Below are positions 26,842 to 35,174 of a DNA stretch of 64,000 nt, piece by piece. The notes beneath the pieces were generated by a model. It ran no database searches, was not told where the DNA came from, and saw only the letters and a program-made list of their open reading frames with translations. Origin of the DNA: G965207125 sp965207125 (GTDB lineage: Bacteria > Pseudomonadota > Alphaproteobacteria > Puniceispirillales > UBA1172); the NCBI GenBank assembly GCA_965207125.1, contig OZ242263.1, positions 124,001-188,000 of the forward strand, written 5' to 3'. Made by a program: the position numbers and the translations under genes. Positions within the stretch are counted from its first letter, which is position 1, and each line of letters opens with the position of its first letter.

Positions 26842-28506
26842 TTACGTCCGGCTCTGTTCGGCCGCTTCTCTGATCTGCTTTAGGGTTTTGCTCGGCGAGA
26901 TCGCCTCAGGGTCAATCACCACATGGATAAGGGCTGGAGAGTCAGAAGAGCGGCAAAATGTGAAAGCATCCGCGAATTCCTCCGTCTTGACGACTTTTTG
27001 CCCAACCCAGCCCATAGACTCCGCAAGCGCGACAAAATCAGGATTGAGCAATGAGGTATGTTTAACCCGGCCGGGAAAGATGTTTTCTTGATGCATCCTA
27101 ATTGTTCCATAAATGCCGTTATCAACGACAATAATAATTAATTTGGCCCCGTATTGCTTGGCGGTCGCCATCTCCTGCAGTGTCATCTGAAAGCAACCGT
27201 CGCCCGCGAAAGTGATGACTTGCCTGTCAGGAAAACGAAGCGCGGCCGCAACTCCTGCTGGGATACCATATCCCATCGAGCCCGAGGTCGGAGCGATCTG
27301 CGTCCGAGGGGCTCTGAAGCGGTAGAAACGATGGATCCATGAGGCGTAGTTTCCCGCACCGTTAGTGATAATGGTGTCGTCAGGCAGGGTTTTGCGCAGG
27401 TAACACATGATTTCAGCCATATTCACCTCACCAGGGGGCGAGACAACCGCGTCCGACCACGCGAGATATGCTTGATGGGCCTCGGTAAGGCGGGTAGGGG
27501 GGCGCTTTGTCTTGTTTCGGGCTAATAATCCCTCAAGCACAGGCGCGGGCTTGCTGACGATACCTAGGGATGGCGTATATACCCGTCCGATTTCATTCGC
27601 ATCGCGATGGATATGAACAAAAGGCATTTGCGGCGCTGGAATAGTGATCAATGTGTAGCTCTGTGAGGGAATTTCCGATAGCCGCCCGCCGAGCAGAATC
27701 ACCAGATCGGAATTTTTGATCCGTGATAATACCTCAGGATTGCTGCCTATTCCCAGATCACCGCCATAACAAAGGTTTGTATTGTTCATCAGTGCATGAC
27801 GCCTGAATGAGCATAAAACCGGTGTGTCATAGGCCATAGAAACCTGTTCGAGCAAGGCGATCTCATCATCGCTCCATAAAGGCCCGCCCGCAATAATCAC
27901 CGGACTAACCGCTTCTCCCAGCATTTTGGACAAAGAATTAAGCGCGTTTGAGTTTGGAAGGGATTCGCTTAAAGCCAGATCAGGAATGTTAAAATTACTA
28001 ACCGAATCATAGAGCATATCTTCGGGCATGCTGATAACCACCGGCCCCGGCCGGCCCTCCATCGCGATGCTTAGTGCTTTAGTTATGACTTTAGGTATGT
28101 CTTCTGCTTGATTGATTTCGTGAACATATTTTGCCATGTTTCCATAGAATTGCTCAAAATCAACTTCCTGAAAAGCATCACGTCCTTTCATCTCTCTTGC
28201 CACTTGTCCTACCAGCAACAGCATCGGGGTTGAATCTTGTTGGGCCACGTGAACGCCGCACGAGGCGTTCGTCGCACCAGGGCCGCGGGTTACCATCGCA
28301 ACCCCAATGTTGCCGGTCATTTTACCGTCGGCTTCCGCCATCATCGCCGCGCCGCCTTCTTGGCGGGCTAGCACCGTTTCTATGGATGAGTCCTGCAAGG
28401 CATCCAGCACTGGCAGGAAACTCTCCCCTGGAACACAGAAAATTCTGTCAACTCCGTGATGTTCTAATATCCGAATAATCGCCTCGCCGGCGTTGATCTG
28501 TGCCAT
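26842..28506 (-). CDS. ThDP-dependent enzyme, acetolactate-synthase-like
   Basis: The 554-residue product has the three-domain layout of the acetolactate synthase/benzoylformate decarboxylase superfamily. It has the activating Glu at about residue 50 in LARQEGGAAMMAEADG, a central FAD/ADP-like domain, and the ThDP-Mg motif beginning GDGCFQMTLQEMA and ending VVDNGIYGTIRMHQE. There is no small regulatory subunit next to it and no ilvC, so true branched-chain synthesis is unlikely. The substrate is unknown. It lies 31 nt downstream of thiQ, at the end of a TPP-riboswitch operon. That ties it to thiamine supply either as a cofactor user or as an enzyme of thiamine-related metabolism (inference). 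Confidence 0.85.
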   Translation of the reverse strand: MAQINAGEAIIRILEHHGVDRIFCVPGESFLPVLDALQDSSIETVLARQEGGAAMMAEADGKMTGNIGVAMVTRGPGATNASCGVHVAQQDSTPMLLLVGQVAREMKGRDAFQEVDFEQFYGNMAKYVHEINQAEDIPKVITKALSIAMEGRPGPVVISMPEDMLYDSVSNFNIPDLALSESLPNSNALNSLSKMLGEAVSPVIIAGGPLWSDDEIALLEQVSMAYDTPVLCSFRRHALMNNTNLCYGGDLGIGSNPEVLSRIKNSDLVILLGGRLSEIPSQSYTLITIPAPQMPFVHIHRDANEIGRVYTPSLGIVSKPAPVLEGLLARNKTKRPPTRLTEAHQAYLAWSDAVVSPPGEVNMAEIMCYLRKTLPDDTIITNGAGNYASWIHRFYRFRAPRTQIAPTSGSMGYGIPAGVAAALRFPDRQVITFAGDGCFQMTLQEMATAKQYGAKLIIIVVDNGIYGTIRMHQENIFPGRVKHTSLLNPDFVALAESMGWVGQKVVKTEEFADAFTFCRSSDSPALIHVVIDPEAISPSKTLKQIREAAEQSRT

Positions 28507-28537
28507 TGTCTCGCTCTCAAATAATTTCAGGATAAGT

Positions 28538-29212
28538 CTATTGGTAATGACTTCCAGACTTCAAGCGAAAAACGTCATCACCAATCTCAGCCGCGTCCTC
28601 AGGATTGTGGGATACCAAAAGCGCCGTGATCCCATGATTGGTGACAAGATTCTTCACCGCTTCAAGGCATCCCTTTTTTGTTTCGGGATCAAGGGCGTTG
28701 AACGGCTCATCAAGTAACAACAGAGAACGGGGCATCGTACTTTTCCAAATTTTCACGAAGGTCCGTGATCTGACTAAAGCGCGGGCCAATGCAACCCGTT
28801 GTTGCTGCCCCCCTGAAAGCGAAGTCACAAGGCGCTTTTCAAGCCCCGCTATACCGAGCTTCTCAAGGCTTTCGCTGATGAGCATCTTTTCCGTATGTGA
28901 TAATGTTAAGTGTGGATTGATGCCAATCGCGATATTTGTCCAGCAATCGAGATGCTCAAAGAGATTATGATCTTGGAACAGCATCGATATCGGACGCAGG
29001 GCAGGGGCTAGGCGTGTGATCGCATGCTCTCGCCATACAATCTCACCATCGCACGGATGGATAAAACCGGCGATGAGGTTAAGCAACGTTGATTTACCAG
29101 CCCCTGAGGTACCTTCGATCACCATGCAGCACCCTTCACGGACGCCAAGGTTAAAATGGAATTTTGCTCCACTATCGGGATAAGCAAAGTGAACATCAAT
29201 TACTGCGAGCAT
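28538..29212 (-). CDS. thiQ: Thiamine ABC transporter ATP-binding protein
   Basis: The 224-residue ATPase has Walker A GTSGAGKST, Q-loop LFQDHNLFEHL, signature LSGGQQQRVALARAL, Walker B SLLLLDEPFNALD and H-loop VSHNPEDA. FQDHNLFEHL matches ThiQ. Between signature and Walker B there is an insertion of about a dozen residues (TFVKIWKSTMPR) absent from typical ThiQ. The ATG at 29210-29212 is chosen because AGGAGG lies 5 nt upstream. The in-frame GTG at 29218 would overlap that site. It overlaps thiP by 17 nt. Confidence 0.9.
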   Translation of the reverse strand: MLAVIDVHFAYPDSGAKFHFNLGVREGCCMVIEGTSGAGKSTLLNLIAGFIHPCDGEIVWREHAITRLAPALRPISMLFQDHNLFEHLDCWTNIAIGINPHLTLSHTEKMLISESLEKLGIAGLEKRLVTSLSGGQQQRVALARALVRSRTFVKIWKSTMPRSLLLLDEPFNALDPETKKGCLEAVKNLVTNHGITALLVSHNPEDAAEIGDDVFRLKSGSHYQ

Positions 29213-30941
29213 AGCCACCTCCTTTTATCATGTCGCTATTGGTCGGTGTAACCGAAGGTGGGCGGGCGAGCAAACGGCCGATCATGGTGCCAGCGAAAAA
29301 TACCAGCATTGTCAGCGCCATGAGTAAAAGCGCAGTGGCCGCAGCTGCTTGGGCATCATACCGCCCTGATAACTGAAATAAAAACCATGGTAAGGTTTGG
29401 AAATTCGGGCTAGCGAAAAGCGCAATTACCCCTAGATCACCCATCGACATTGCCGCCGCCAGCCCTATAACAAAACCGATCTCATGCCCCATCACCGGCA
29501 CGCTACAATAACGAAACCGAGGCCAACCTGTAAGGCCAAGGCTTATTGCCAATTTGTCATGATTTCCGGCTAACGCTCCTGTTTTACTGTAAAGCAGGCG
29601 AAAAGCCACCGGCAGACCCAGCAAAACATTAGCGAGCAAAACCAAGAGAGGCGCAATTGCGAATAAATCAGCAACGCCTCTTAAGAGGATAAATGCTGAT
29701 GTACCGATCACAATCGCTGGAATGACCAGATAAGCCATGATGCTGATATCGAGAAAGATCGCTAAAGGCTTGCTCCAAATCCTCCCCCCCAAACGCCGTC
29801 TTGTTTCAAGATTAGTTCGCGATTCTGCTAGAATCAGGGCAAAAGCCGTCACCACAAGCGAGGTTGATAACGCGATGATCAAACTACCGCTGAGGGCGCG
29901 CCAGAAACTAGCATAGCCCATCACTCGATCAAATCCGCTGATACTAAGGCCTTTGATGATAATAGCTGCGATCGGCGCGACCACCACAAGGGCTAGAATC
30001 AACATCCAGAAGAGATCCCATGCCATCAAGGTTTTCCCCTTTGATGGCAACATCATCACTATGCCATGCTTCATTGTGGCGATCGTTAAGTTTACCGCTT
30101 GATTGGCCGAGGGTAGGGCGGTCATAAACAGCAACACGCCCCCCGCCACTAGCAGCTGCAAACACGTCAATAACGCCGCTTTTGCTAGGTCAGATTCAAT
30201 GCGCACCGCTGAGTAAATCTCGACTTCAAGAGTCGTTACTGCAGGGCCTCCGCCGAGCATCAGCACAAGTGCGAAGGACGAGAAGCAAAACATGAAAACC
30301 AACACCAGAATAGGCGCAACCATGCGTCTAATCGTTGGCCATTCGATCAGGCGGAATTGATCAAAGGCATTCATGCCTGTAAGCCGCGCGAGACGCCATC
30401 GGTTATCAGGAACCGATAGAATCCGTGGCAGAAAAATCTTGATCATCAAGGGGGCATTGAAAAAAATATGAGCCAGAATCACTCCGTGAAGCCCATAAAT
30501 CGCCGGTAGTGCGGGAATATCAGGTAAAAATGGAATGCTATTGATTGCGCGAAAGCTATCCATAACCATGCCTTGGCGACCCCATACTGCGAGCAACCCT
30601 GAGGCGGCCACTGCGGTCGGTGTCACCATCGCGACTGGCAACGCCAATCGCATCAGTGCCATGCCAACCCAGCTGTAACGCCGTGCCATCACCACCGATG
30701 CAGGAATTGCTAAGGCCAATGAACATATCGCTGATAAAGCCGCCTGCAATCCAGATGATTTTAGAACATACATAACGCGCGGAGTCAGAATTTGCCCATC
30801 TACCCGGGCCACTGGATCTATTGAGATCAGGCTGGTGATCGCAAGAATCCCCAAGATGAAAATCATCAAGGCAATTCCTAGGCCAACCCCTGTGATCACG
30901 ATTAAATTGGCGGGGGGGGAGATTGATAAACGACGTGTCAT
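29196..30941 (-). CDS. thiP: Thiamine ABC transporter permease
   Basis: The 581-residue membrane protein has about twelve TM helices in two homologous halves, the fused BPD-type permease layout of ThiP. The two EAA-like loops are visible as LARLTGMNAFDQFRLIEWP and AISLGLTGWPRFRYCSVPV, each about 200 residues into its half. It transports thiamine or TPP delivered by ThiB. It is flanked by thiB (17 nt upstream) and thiQ (overlap). ThiP is favoured over iron (FbpB) permeases because of the TPP riboswitch ahead of the operon. Confidence 0.9.
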   Translation of the reverse strand: MTRRLSISPPANLIVITGVGLGIALMIFILGILAITSLISIDPVARVDGQILTPRVMYVLKSSGLQAALSAICSLALAIPASVVMARRYSWVGMALMRLALPVAMVTPTAVAASGLLAVWGRQGMVMDSFRAINSIPFLPDIPALPAIYGLHGVILAHIFFNAPLMIKIFLPRILSVPDNRWRLARLTGMNAFDQFRLIEWPTIRRMVAPILVLVFMFCFSSFALVLMLGGGPAVTTLEVEIYSAVRIESDLAKAALLTCLQLLVAGGVLLFMTALPSANQAVNLTIATMKHGIVMMLPSKGKTLMAWDLFWMLILALVVVAPIAAIIIKGLSISGFDRVMGYASFWRALSGSLIIALSTSLVVTAFALILAESRTNLETRRRLGGRIWSKPLAIFLDISIMAYLVIPAIVIGTSAFILLRGVADLFAIAPLLVLLANVLLGLPVAFRLLYSKTGALAGNHDKLAISLGLTGWPRFRYCSVPVMGHEIGFVIGLAAAMSMGDLGVIALFASPNFQTLPWFLFQLSGRYDAQAAAATALLLMALTMLVFFAGTMIGRLLARPPSVTPTNSDMIKGGGYARSN

Positions 30942-30958
30942 TTTAGACGCTTTCTCAT

Positions 30959-32002
30959 CTAATACGCTCCACTTAATGCATCAACCCAAGAATTGATCCA
31001 TTGCTTTCCATTGGCTTCAATCATCGCGCCATCAAACAAAAGCGCGGGCGGCTTGCTTTCGGTTTCAAAACCATCAGGCAAATCTATGCCGGCTGCGGCC
31101 GGATACATCCAGTTGCTTGTTGGAACAACCGATTGAGCTTCACGGCTAAGAAGAAAATCAAGGAAATCTCTTGCTAAGTCCTGCTGCTTAGTCGATTTCA
31201 GAATTCCCGCAACCTCGACTTGGATATAATGCCCCTCGGAGAAACGGGCTGAAGCATAATTGGACTTACCCTCTGCAATTCGATGATAGGAGGGGGAGGT
31301 GGTGTAGGACAGAACCATGTCAACCTCGCCATCTAGAAACATCGAATAGGATTCAGACCAGCCTTTGGTCACTGTCGTAATTTTCGGCGCGAGTTTCTGC
31401 CAAGCGGCCTCTGCATCATCGCCATAAATATGACGCATCCACAGCATTAACCCATAACCGGGAGTGGATGTGCGCGGGTCTTGGATCACAACACTATAAG
31501 CGTCATTTTCAGCCTCGATAAGCTCCTTGAACGAATTGGGTGGGTTTTTTATTTTGTCCGTATCATAGATAAAGGCAAAATACCCCCAATCAAACGGGAT
31601 AAAAGAGGGATCATTCCACTCCCCGACAAATTCAGGCAAGGCGAGGCGATCAGACAGGTTATTAAGCCCGTGTGGGGCAAATAAACCGCTGCTATGAGCC
31701 GCTCCGATCTGCGATGTATCTAAGCCTAGAATGACGTCGGCTTTGCTATTATCGCCCTCGAGCCTGATGCGACCAAGAATAGCCAGAGACGTATCAAGAC
31801 CAACAAAAGTCAGCACGCAATGGCAGTTTTCTTCGAAAGCCTCTTTGATCTTGGGGCCGGGACCCCATTCGGCTGAAAATGAATCATAGGTGTACACCAC
31901 CAGCTCAAGCTTATCATCAGCCTTTGAGGAGGTGAGGGGAAATACCATTACCATCGCGAGGACGATAGCGGGTAAGGTTTTTCTTATAGTAGTATTCATC
32001 AT
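30959..32002 (-). CDS. thiB: Thiamine-binding periplasmic protein
   Basis: The 347-residue product has a signal peptide (RKTLPAIVLAMVMVFPLTSSKA) and the family start LELVVYTYDSFSAEWGPGP, close to TbpA/ThiB. Conserved VILGLDTSQI and VLSYTTSPSYH blocks line the ligand site. Three consecutive ATGs (31999, 32002, 32005) and an upstream GTG at 32014 are possible. GGAG sits 3 nt before the first ATG and 6 nt before the second, so I take 32002. It is the first gene of thiBPQ, directly below the riboswitch. Confidence 0.92.
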   Translation of the reverse strand: MMNTTIRKTLPAIVLAMVMVFPLTSSKADDKLELVVYTYDSFSAEWGPGPKIKEAFEENCHCVLTFVGLDTSLAILGRIRLEGDNSKADVILGLDTSQIGAAHSSGLFAPHGLNNLSDRLALPEFVGEWNDPSFIPFDWGYFAFIYDTDKIKNPPNSFKELIEAENDAYSVVIQDPRTSTPGYGLMLWMRHIYGDDAEAAWQKLAPKITTVTKGWSESYSMFLDGEVDMVLSYTTSPSYHRIAEGKSNYASARFSEGHYIQVEVAGILKSTKQQDLARDFLDFLLSREAQSVVPTSNWMYPAAAGIDLPDGFETESKPPALLFDGAMIEANGKQWINSWVDALSGAY

Positions 32003-32060
32003 CATAGACTCCACTTATTAGAGTTAATTGGATGCCAACGATCAAGGAAAAAGATAGAGG

Positions 32061-32074
32061 GCGGATTCCTCCGC
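32061..32074 (-). other. Hairpin between TPP aptamer and thiB
   Basis: On the minus strand GCGGA-GGAA-TCCGC forms a 5-bp stem just 3' of the aptamer, followed by CCTCTATCTTTTTCC. It may be part of the riboswitch expression platform, either as a terminator-like or sequestering stem. Only the fold potential is seen. Confidence 0.45.
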
Positions 32075-32083
32075 TACTGTCTC

Positions 32084-32156
32084 ATTCCTTCGCCAGCATT
32101 ATCTGGATCAGGTTCATGGGTATATCTCAGCCAAGTTATCCTCAGCACCCCAAGAG
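32084..32156 (-). promoter_or_regulatory. TPP riboswitch (THI element)
   Basis: On the minus strand the region reads GGGGTGCTGAGGATAACTTG, then GGCTGAGATATACCCATGAA, then CCTGATCCAGATAATGCTGG, then CGAAGGAAT. CTGAGA, ACCC.TGAACCTGATC and TAATGC.GGCG.AGG are the conserved core of the thi-box, with both helper stems present. It lies about 80 nt upstream of thiB and should switch off thiB-thiP-thiQ and the downstream ThDP-enzyme gene when TPP is plentiful. Confidence 0.96.
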
Positions 32157-32758
32157 ATCTGTTTTAACGCTATCAAGGATAATCAGAAGTGTAAACCCAT
32201 AAATTCGTCCCGTAGCCAATCAATTTTGCTAAGCGTTGTGATAGTAGATGTTTTCAGGCAAGTAAGCATCACTAGTGCTGTGAAATCGGGCGTGCATTTC
32301 CTCATCTGTTGCCCTTCATCCGCCAAGAGCCTCAGGCCGAAAGTTATTATTCCTATACCAGTAGCCGTTGCTGGTCAGTAACCTCAACTGTATCGGTTGT
32401 ATTCTTTTCTGTATTCGTTTGCTTTTCCATAACAGGGTTATTCCGCTACAAGCGGACCATCAAAATAAAAGAGCCTTTTATTTTTGGTATCTAACGAAGT
32501 GATGAAACTGGATGTTTTGATGAGACGGGGGCTTGGATATAGTGGCGCAGTCAATAATGTATTTGTCGCATAATATATATTATGACAAAATACGTGTTAT
32601 TATTATAATCTCTGTAATCCTTGCTGTAGCCTAGTATCGCTGCTTACACTTGCTTAAGTTGGGACGTCAATCCCGAACACTGATAATCAGACGCCGGTAA
32701 ATTACAACCGATCGCGAAGGTTTCTTGGTAAAACTGCTCTGGTAGATTAACTGCGGCC
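32157..32758. other. Intergenic region with stem-loops and AT palindrome
   Basis: No convincing gene is seen in these 600 bases. They hold a 6-bp hairpin TCCGCT-ACA-AGCGGA (32442-32456). A perfect 10-bp AT-rich inverted repeat AAAATAAAAG/CTTTTATTTT (32462-32484) could act as a bidirectional terminator. CATAATATATATTATG at 32569-32584 is a 16-bp perfect palindrome. The thi operon promoter should lie at the left edge. A 61-codon plus-strand frame at 32309-32494 has no recognisable features. Confidence 0.5.
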
Positions 32759-33382
32759 TCATGCGATATTTGACAAAACCCTGATTACGACAGCTAACAT
32801 AACACCAATAATAGTAGATATAGACACAACGATTGTTAAAGCGGTTCTAGCCAGAAGAGCTTTCATCTCATTTCGAAGACTATCAATCTTGATGTTCATC
32901 TCTTTTTGAACACCATCAAACCTGATGTTCATCTCATTGCGAAGACCACCAATCTCTACGTTCATCTCATTGCGAAGACCACCAATCTCTACGTTCATCT
33001 CATTGCGAAGACCACCAATCTCTACGTTCACCTCATTGCGAAGACCACCAATCTCTTTTTGAACACCATCAATTTTACCTTCAAGACCCTCAATTTTACT
33101 GATCACTACCTTCTCAATGGCATCTATTTTAATTAACTGGGTATCATATTGTCTCGAGAGAAATTTAAAGTCAGCCGCGGTTTCAGATTTTAAAGATATT
33201 ATCTCTTTCTTGACTTGAGTAACCTCATTTTTGACATCTACCAGATCTTCCCGCGTCACGTGCTCGCTATGCAAGATCGTGAATGCATTGGATAGCACAG
33301 CCACTTGCTGCTGATCCATTCCCAGATCAGACATATCTTTGACGAATTGGTCAGAATTAAAATGTACAGCTGTTTGTGGCAT
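32759..33382 (-). CDS. Coiled-coil membrane-anchored protein (DUF1640-like)
   Basis: The 207-residue product has an N-terminal domain (about 1-45) and then a continuous coiled coil (about 45-175) with an 11-residue repeat IGGLRNEMNVE present three times almost perfectly and several times degenerately. One C-terminal TM helix (about 180-203) follows. The layout resembles DUF1640/CCDC90-type proteins and Bdr-like repeat proteins. No function is known for bacterial members. It is a single gene, not in an operon, between the thi operon and the MBL-tatD-metG group. Confidence 0.75.
   Translation of the reverse strand: MPQTAVHFNSDQFVKDMSDLGMDQQQVAVLSNAFTILHSEHVTREDLVDVKNEVTQVKKEIISLKSETAADFKFLSRQYDTQLIKIDAIEKVVISKIEGLEGKIDGVQKEIGGLRNEVNVEIGGLRNEMNVEIGGLRNEMNVEIGGLRNEMNIRFDGVQKEMNIKIDSLRNEMKALLARTALTIVVSISTIIGVMLAVVIRVLSNIA
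32941..33039 (-). repeat. 33-bp tandem repeats encoding coiled-coil hendecads
   Basis: Three adjacent 33-bp units (32941, 32974, 33007) are nearly identical, each reading GAAGACCACCAATCTCTACG plus TTCATCTCATTGC on the plus strand. The third has one T-to-C change. Degenerate copies flank both sides. Each unit is exactly eleven codons. Confidence 0.95.
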
Positions 33383-33580
33383 AGTCTTTGCTCTACGAGG
33401 AGGTCTTCATCTAATATAATACCCTTTATCGGGATTGTCATCCTATATTTCCTCTGTGCACCCTCTGGCGCGGACGGCGTTCTGCCAGAAAAGCCATCGG
33501 GGGCATCATCACCCCTCCCCTTGTCCGATATACCGTCGGCTAACTGTCTGATTATGTGCAACTCAGGTGCGTAGATTGCC

Positions 33581-34357
33581 TTAAAGGGTAATTACTAACC
33601 CATCATAGCCCGGCTCTACATGTTTCGGGCAGCGTGATAAAATCTCATCATAATCTGCTTCAGCTCCTAAATGCGTCAAAATCGCCCTTTTCGGCTGACA
33701 TGTTTCAATCCACGATAAAGCCAAGTCAAAGTGAGCATGGGCTTGATGCGGCTCGTCCCGCAAAGATTCAACCACCCACACATCTAATGCCTTCAGATAG
33801 TCAAACGAGGCGTCCGGCATATCAATGACATCAGTTGAATATCCAAGCTGGCCGTCAAAAACAAAGCCCAGACTATTGGCCCGGCCGTGATATTGAAGCA
33901 ATGTCCGAATATGGACTCCGCCAAGGCTAAATGCACTACCCGCCTCAATAACATGCCCCGTCAAGGATGGCTGAAAATAGTTTGGCGAGCCGCTATGCTT
34001 GAAAAAAAGATAACTGAACCTGTCTTGGATCGTGTCAAGATCGGTCGCGGTCGCGTAAATCGGCAATCTCGTCTGGTCGACAAAATAAAACGAACGCAAA
34101 TCATCCATACCCGCCACATGATCAGAATGCGTGTGGGTGATCAGAACAGCGTCCAGACGCTTAACTCCAGCTGCTAGTAATTGATTGCGGATGTCAGGCC
34201 CAGCATCAACCAGCAGAACAAAATCATCCTTTTCTATCAGCAAAGCGCAGCGCTGGCGTCGATTGCGAGGATTATCAGGGTTGCAACGCCCCCAGCCCAT
34301 CGGGCCTAACGCTGGAACACCAACCGAAGTGCCGCACCCCAATAATGTGATCTTCAT
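33581..34357 (-). CDS. MBL-fold metal-dependent hydrolase (PhnP/RNase Z-like)
   Basis: The 258-residue metallo-beta-lactamase-fold protein starts MKITLLGCGTSVGVPALGP and carries the metal motif THTHSDH (H75, H77, D79, H80) and a later HAHFD. The closest recognisable subgroup is PhnP-like phosphodiesterases, which in alphaproteobacteria commonly follow tatD. The substrate is not readable. The start overlaps the tatD stop by 4 nt. It is the last gene of holB-metG-tatD-MBL. Confidence 0.88.
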   Translation of the reverse strand: MKITLLGCGTSVGVPALGPMGWGRCNPDNPRNRRQRCALLIEKDDFVLLVDAGPDIRNQLLAAGVKRLDAVLITHTHSDHVAGMDDLRSFYFVDQTRLPIYATATDLDTIQDRFSYLFFKHSGSPNYFQPSLTGHVIEAGSAFSLGGVHIRTLLQYHGRANSLGFVFDGQLGYSTDVIDMPDASFDYLKALDVWVVESLRDEPHQAHAHFDLALSWIETCQPKRAILTHLGAEADYDEILSRCPKHVEPGYDGLVITL

Positions 34358-35172
34358 GACCCTGAACTGCCATTCATACGGTGAAAGAGTTGTTTTGTAT
34401 TAGAAGACGTGATTGCCGCCATGTTTTCCACTGTTTCGCCTTTAATTTCAGCGAGTTTGGCGAGGGTGTGAATAACGTGTGCAGGCTCATTACGTTTGAT
34501 TTTGCGCACTGGTTCAGGGCTAAGATAAGGTGCATCGGTTTCAACCAGCAATCGGTCAAGCGGGATTGTGGCGGCGATCTCTCGAAGCCAATCAGCATTA
34601 TTAAAAGTTAGAATGCCAGAAAAAGAAATATAAAATCCTATTTCTAATGCTTTTTCAGCGAGTTGCTTTCCACTACTAAAGCAATGCAATACCCCTTTGA
34701 TGGAAGAATTCTTTGCCGCCTGCCCGATCATATCCGCCATATCCTCATCAGCCTCGCGCGCGTGGATCACAATCGGAAGATCAGATTCCGCGGCGACCTC
34801 TAACTGCGTCTGAAAACTGATCTTTTGACGCTCAGGTGCAGATTTTTGGCGCATATAATCAAGCCCCGCCTCACCTATCGCCACACAACGCGGATGCTCT
34901 GCTGCGGTCATAAAGGCGTCGCGGTCATTATAACGGTCATCCTCATCTACATGGTTAGGGTGAACCCCGACTGTGAACCAGATATTATCCGCTGATTCAG
35001 CCAAGATCCGGGGGCTGTCGCTATGCTTGAGGGTTGTGCCTACACAGATAACCTCAGCAACCCCCGCCTCGCGCATCCGCGTTAGCATTGCTTGCTGATC
35101 ATCCAGAAACACTGGAAAATCTATATGCGCGTGGCTGTCAATGACGCCGGTTATGTTCTGAAGGCTCGTCAT
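34354..35172 (-). CDS. tatD: TatD-family metal-dependent hydrolase/nuclease
   Basis: The 272-residue TIM-barrel amidohydrolase-like protein has metal ligands in VIDSHAHIDFP (H14, H16). Other conserved sites are GEAGLDY (Glu), PIVIHAREADEDM (His), GVLHCFSSG (His), and VETDAPYLSPEP (Asp). It is probably a 3'-5' deoxyribonuclease (YcfH/TatD group). It starts 2 nt after the metG stop. Length is normal. Confidence 0.93.
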   Translation of the reverse strand: MTSLQNITGVIDSHAHIDFPVFLDDQQAMLTRMREAGVAEVICVGTTLKHSDSPRILAESADNIWFTVGVHPNHVDEDDRYNDRDAFMTAAEHPRCVAIGEAGLDYMRQKSAPERQKISFQTQLEVAAESDLPIVIHAREADEDMADMIGQAAKNSSIKGVLHCFSSGKQLAEKALEIGFYISFSGILTFNNADWLREIAATIPLDRLLVETDAPYLSPEPVRKIKRNEPAHVIHTLAKLAEIKGETVENMAAITSSNTKQLFHRMNGSSGS

Positions 35173-35174
35173 GG

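Noticed and set aside
26823..26843. Possible terminator after tRNA-Lys (GCGCC-AGAAAGA-GGCGTTT)
   Set aside because: The stem is only five pairs with one G-U, there is a three-base T-run, and it overlaps the stop of the convergent gene, so it is too weak to call.
32309..32494. 61-codon plus-strand frame with a hydrophobic stretch
   Set aside because: It has no ribosome site and no family features, and it crosses the two stem-loops of the intergenic region.
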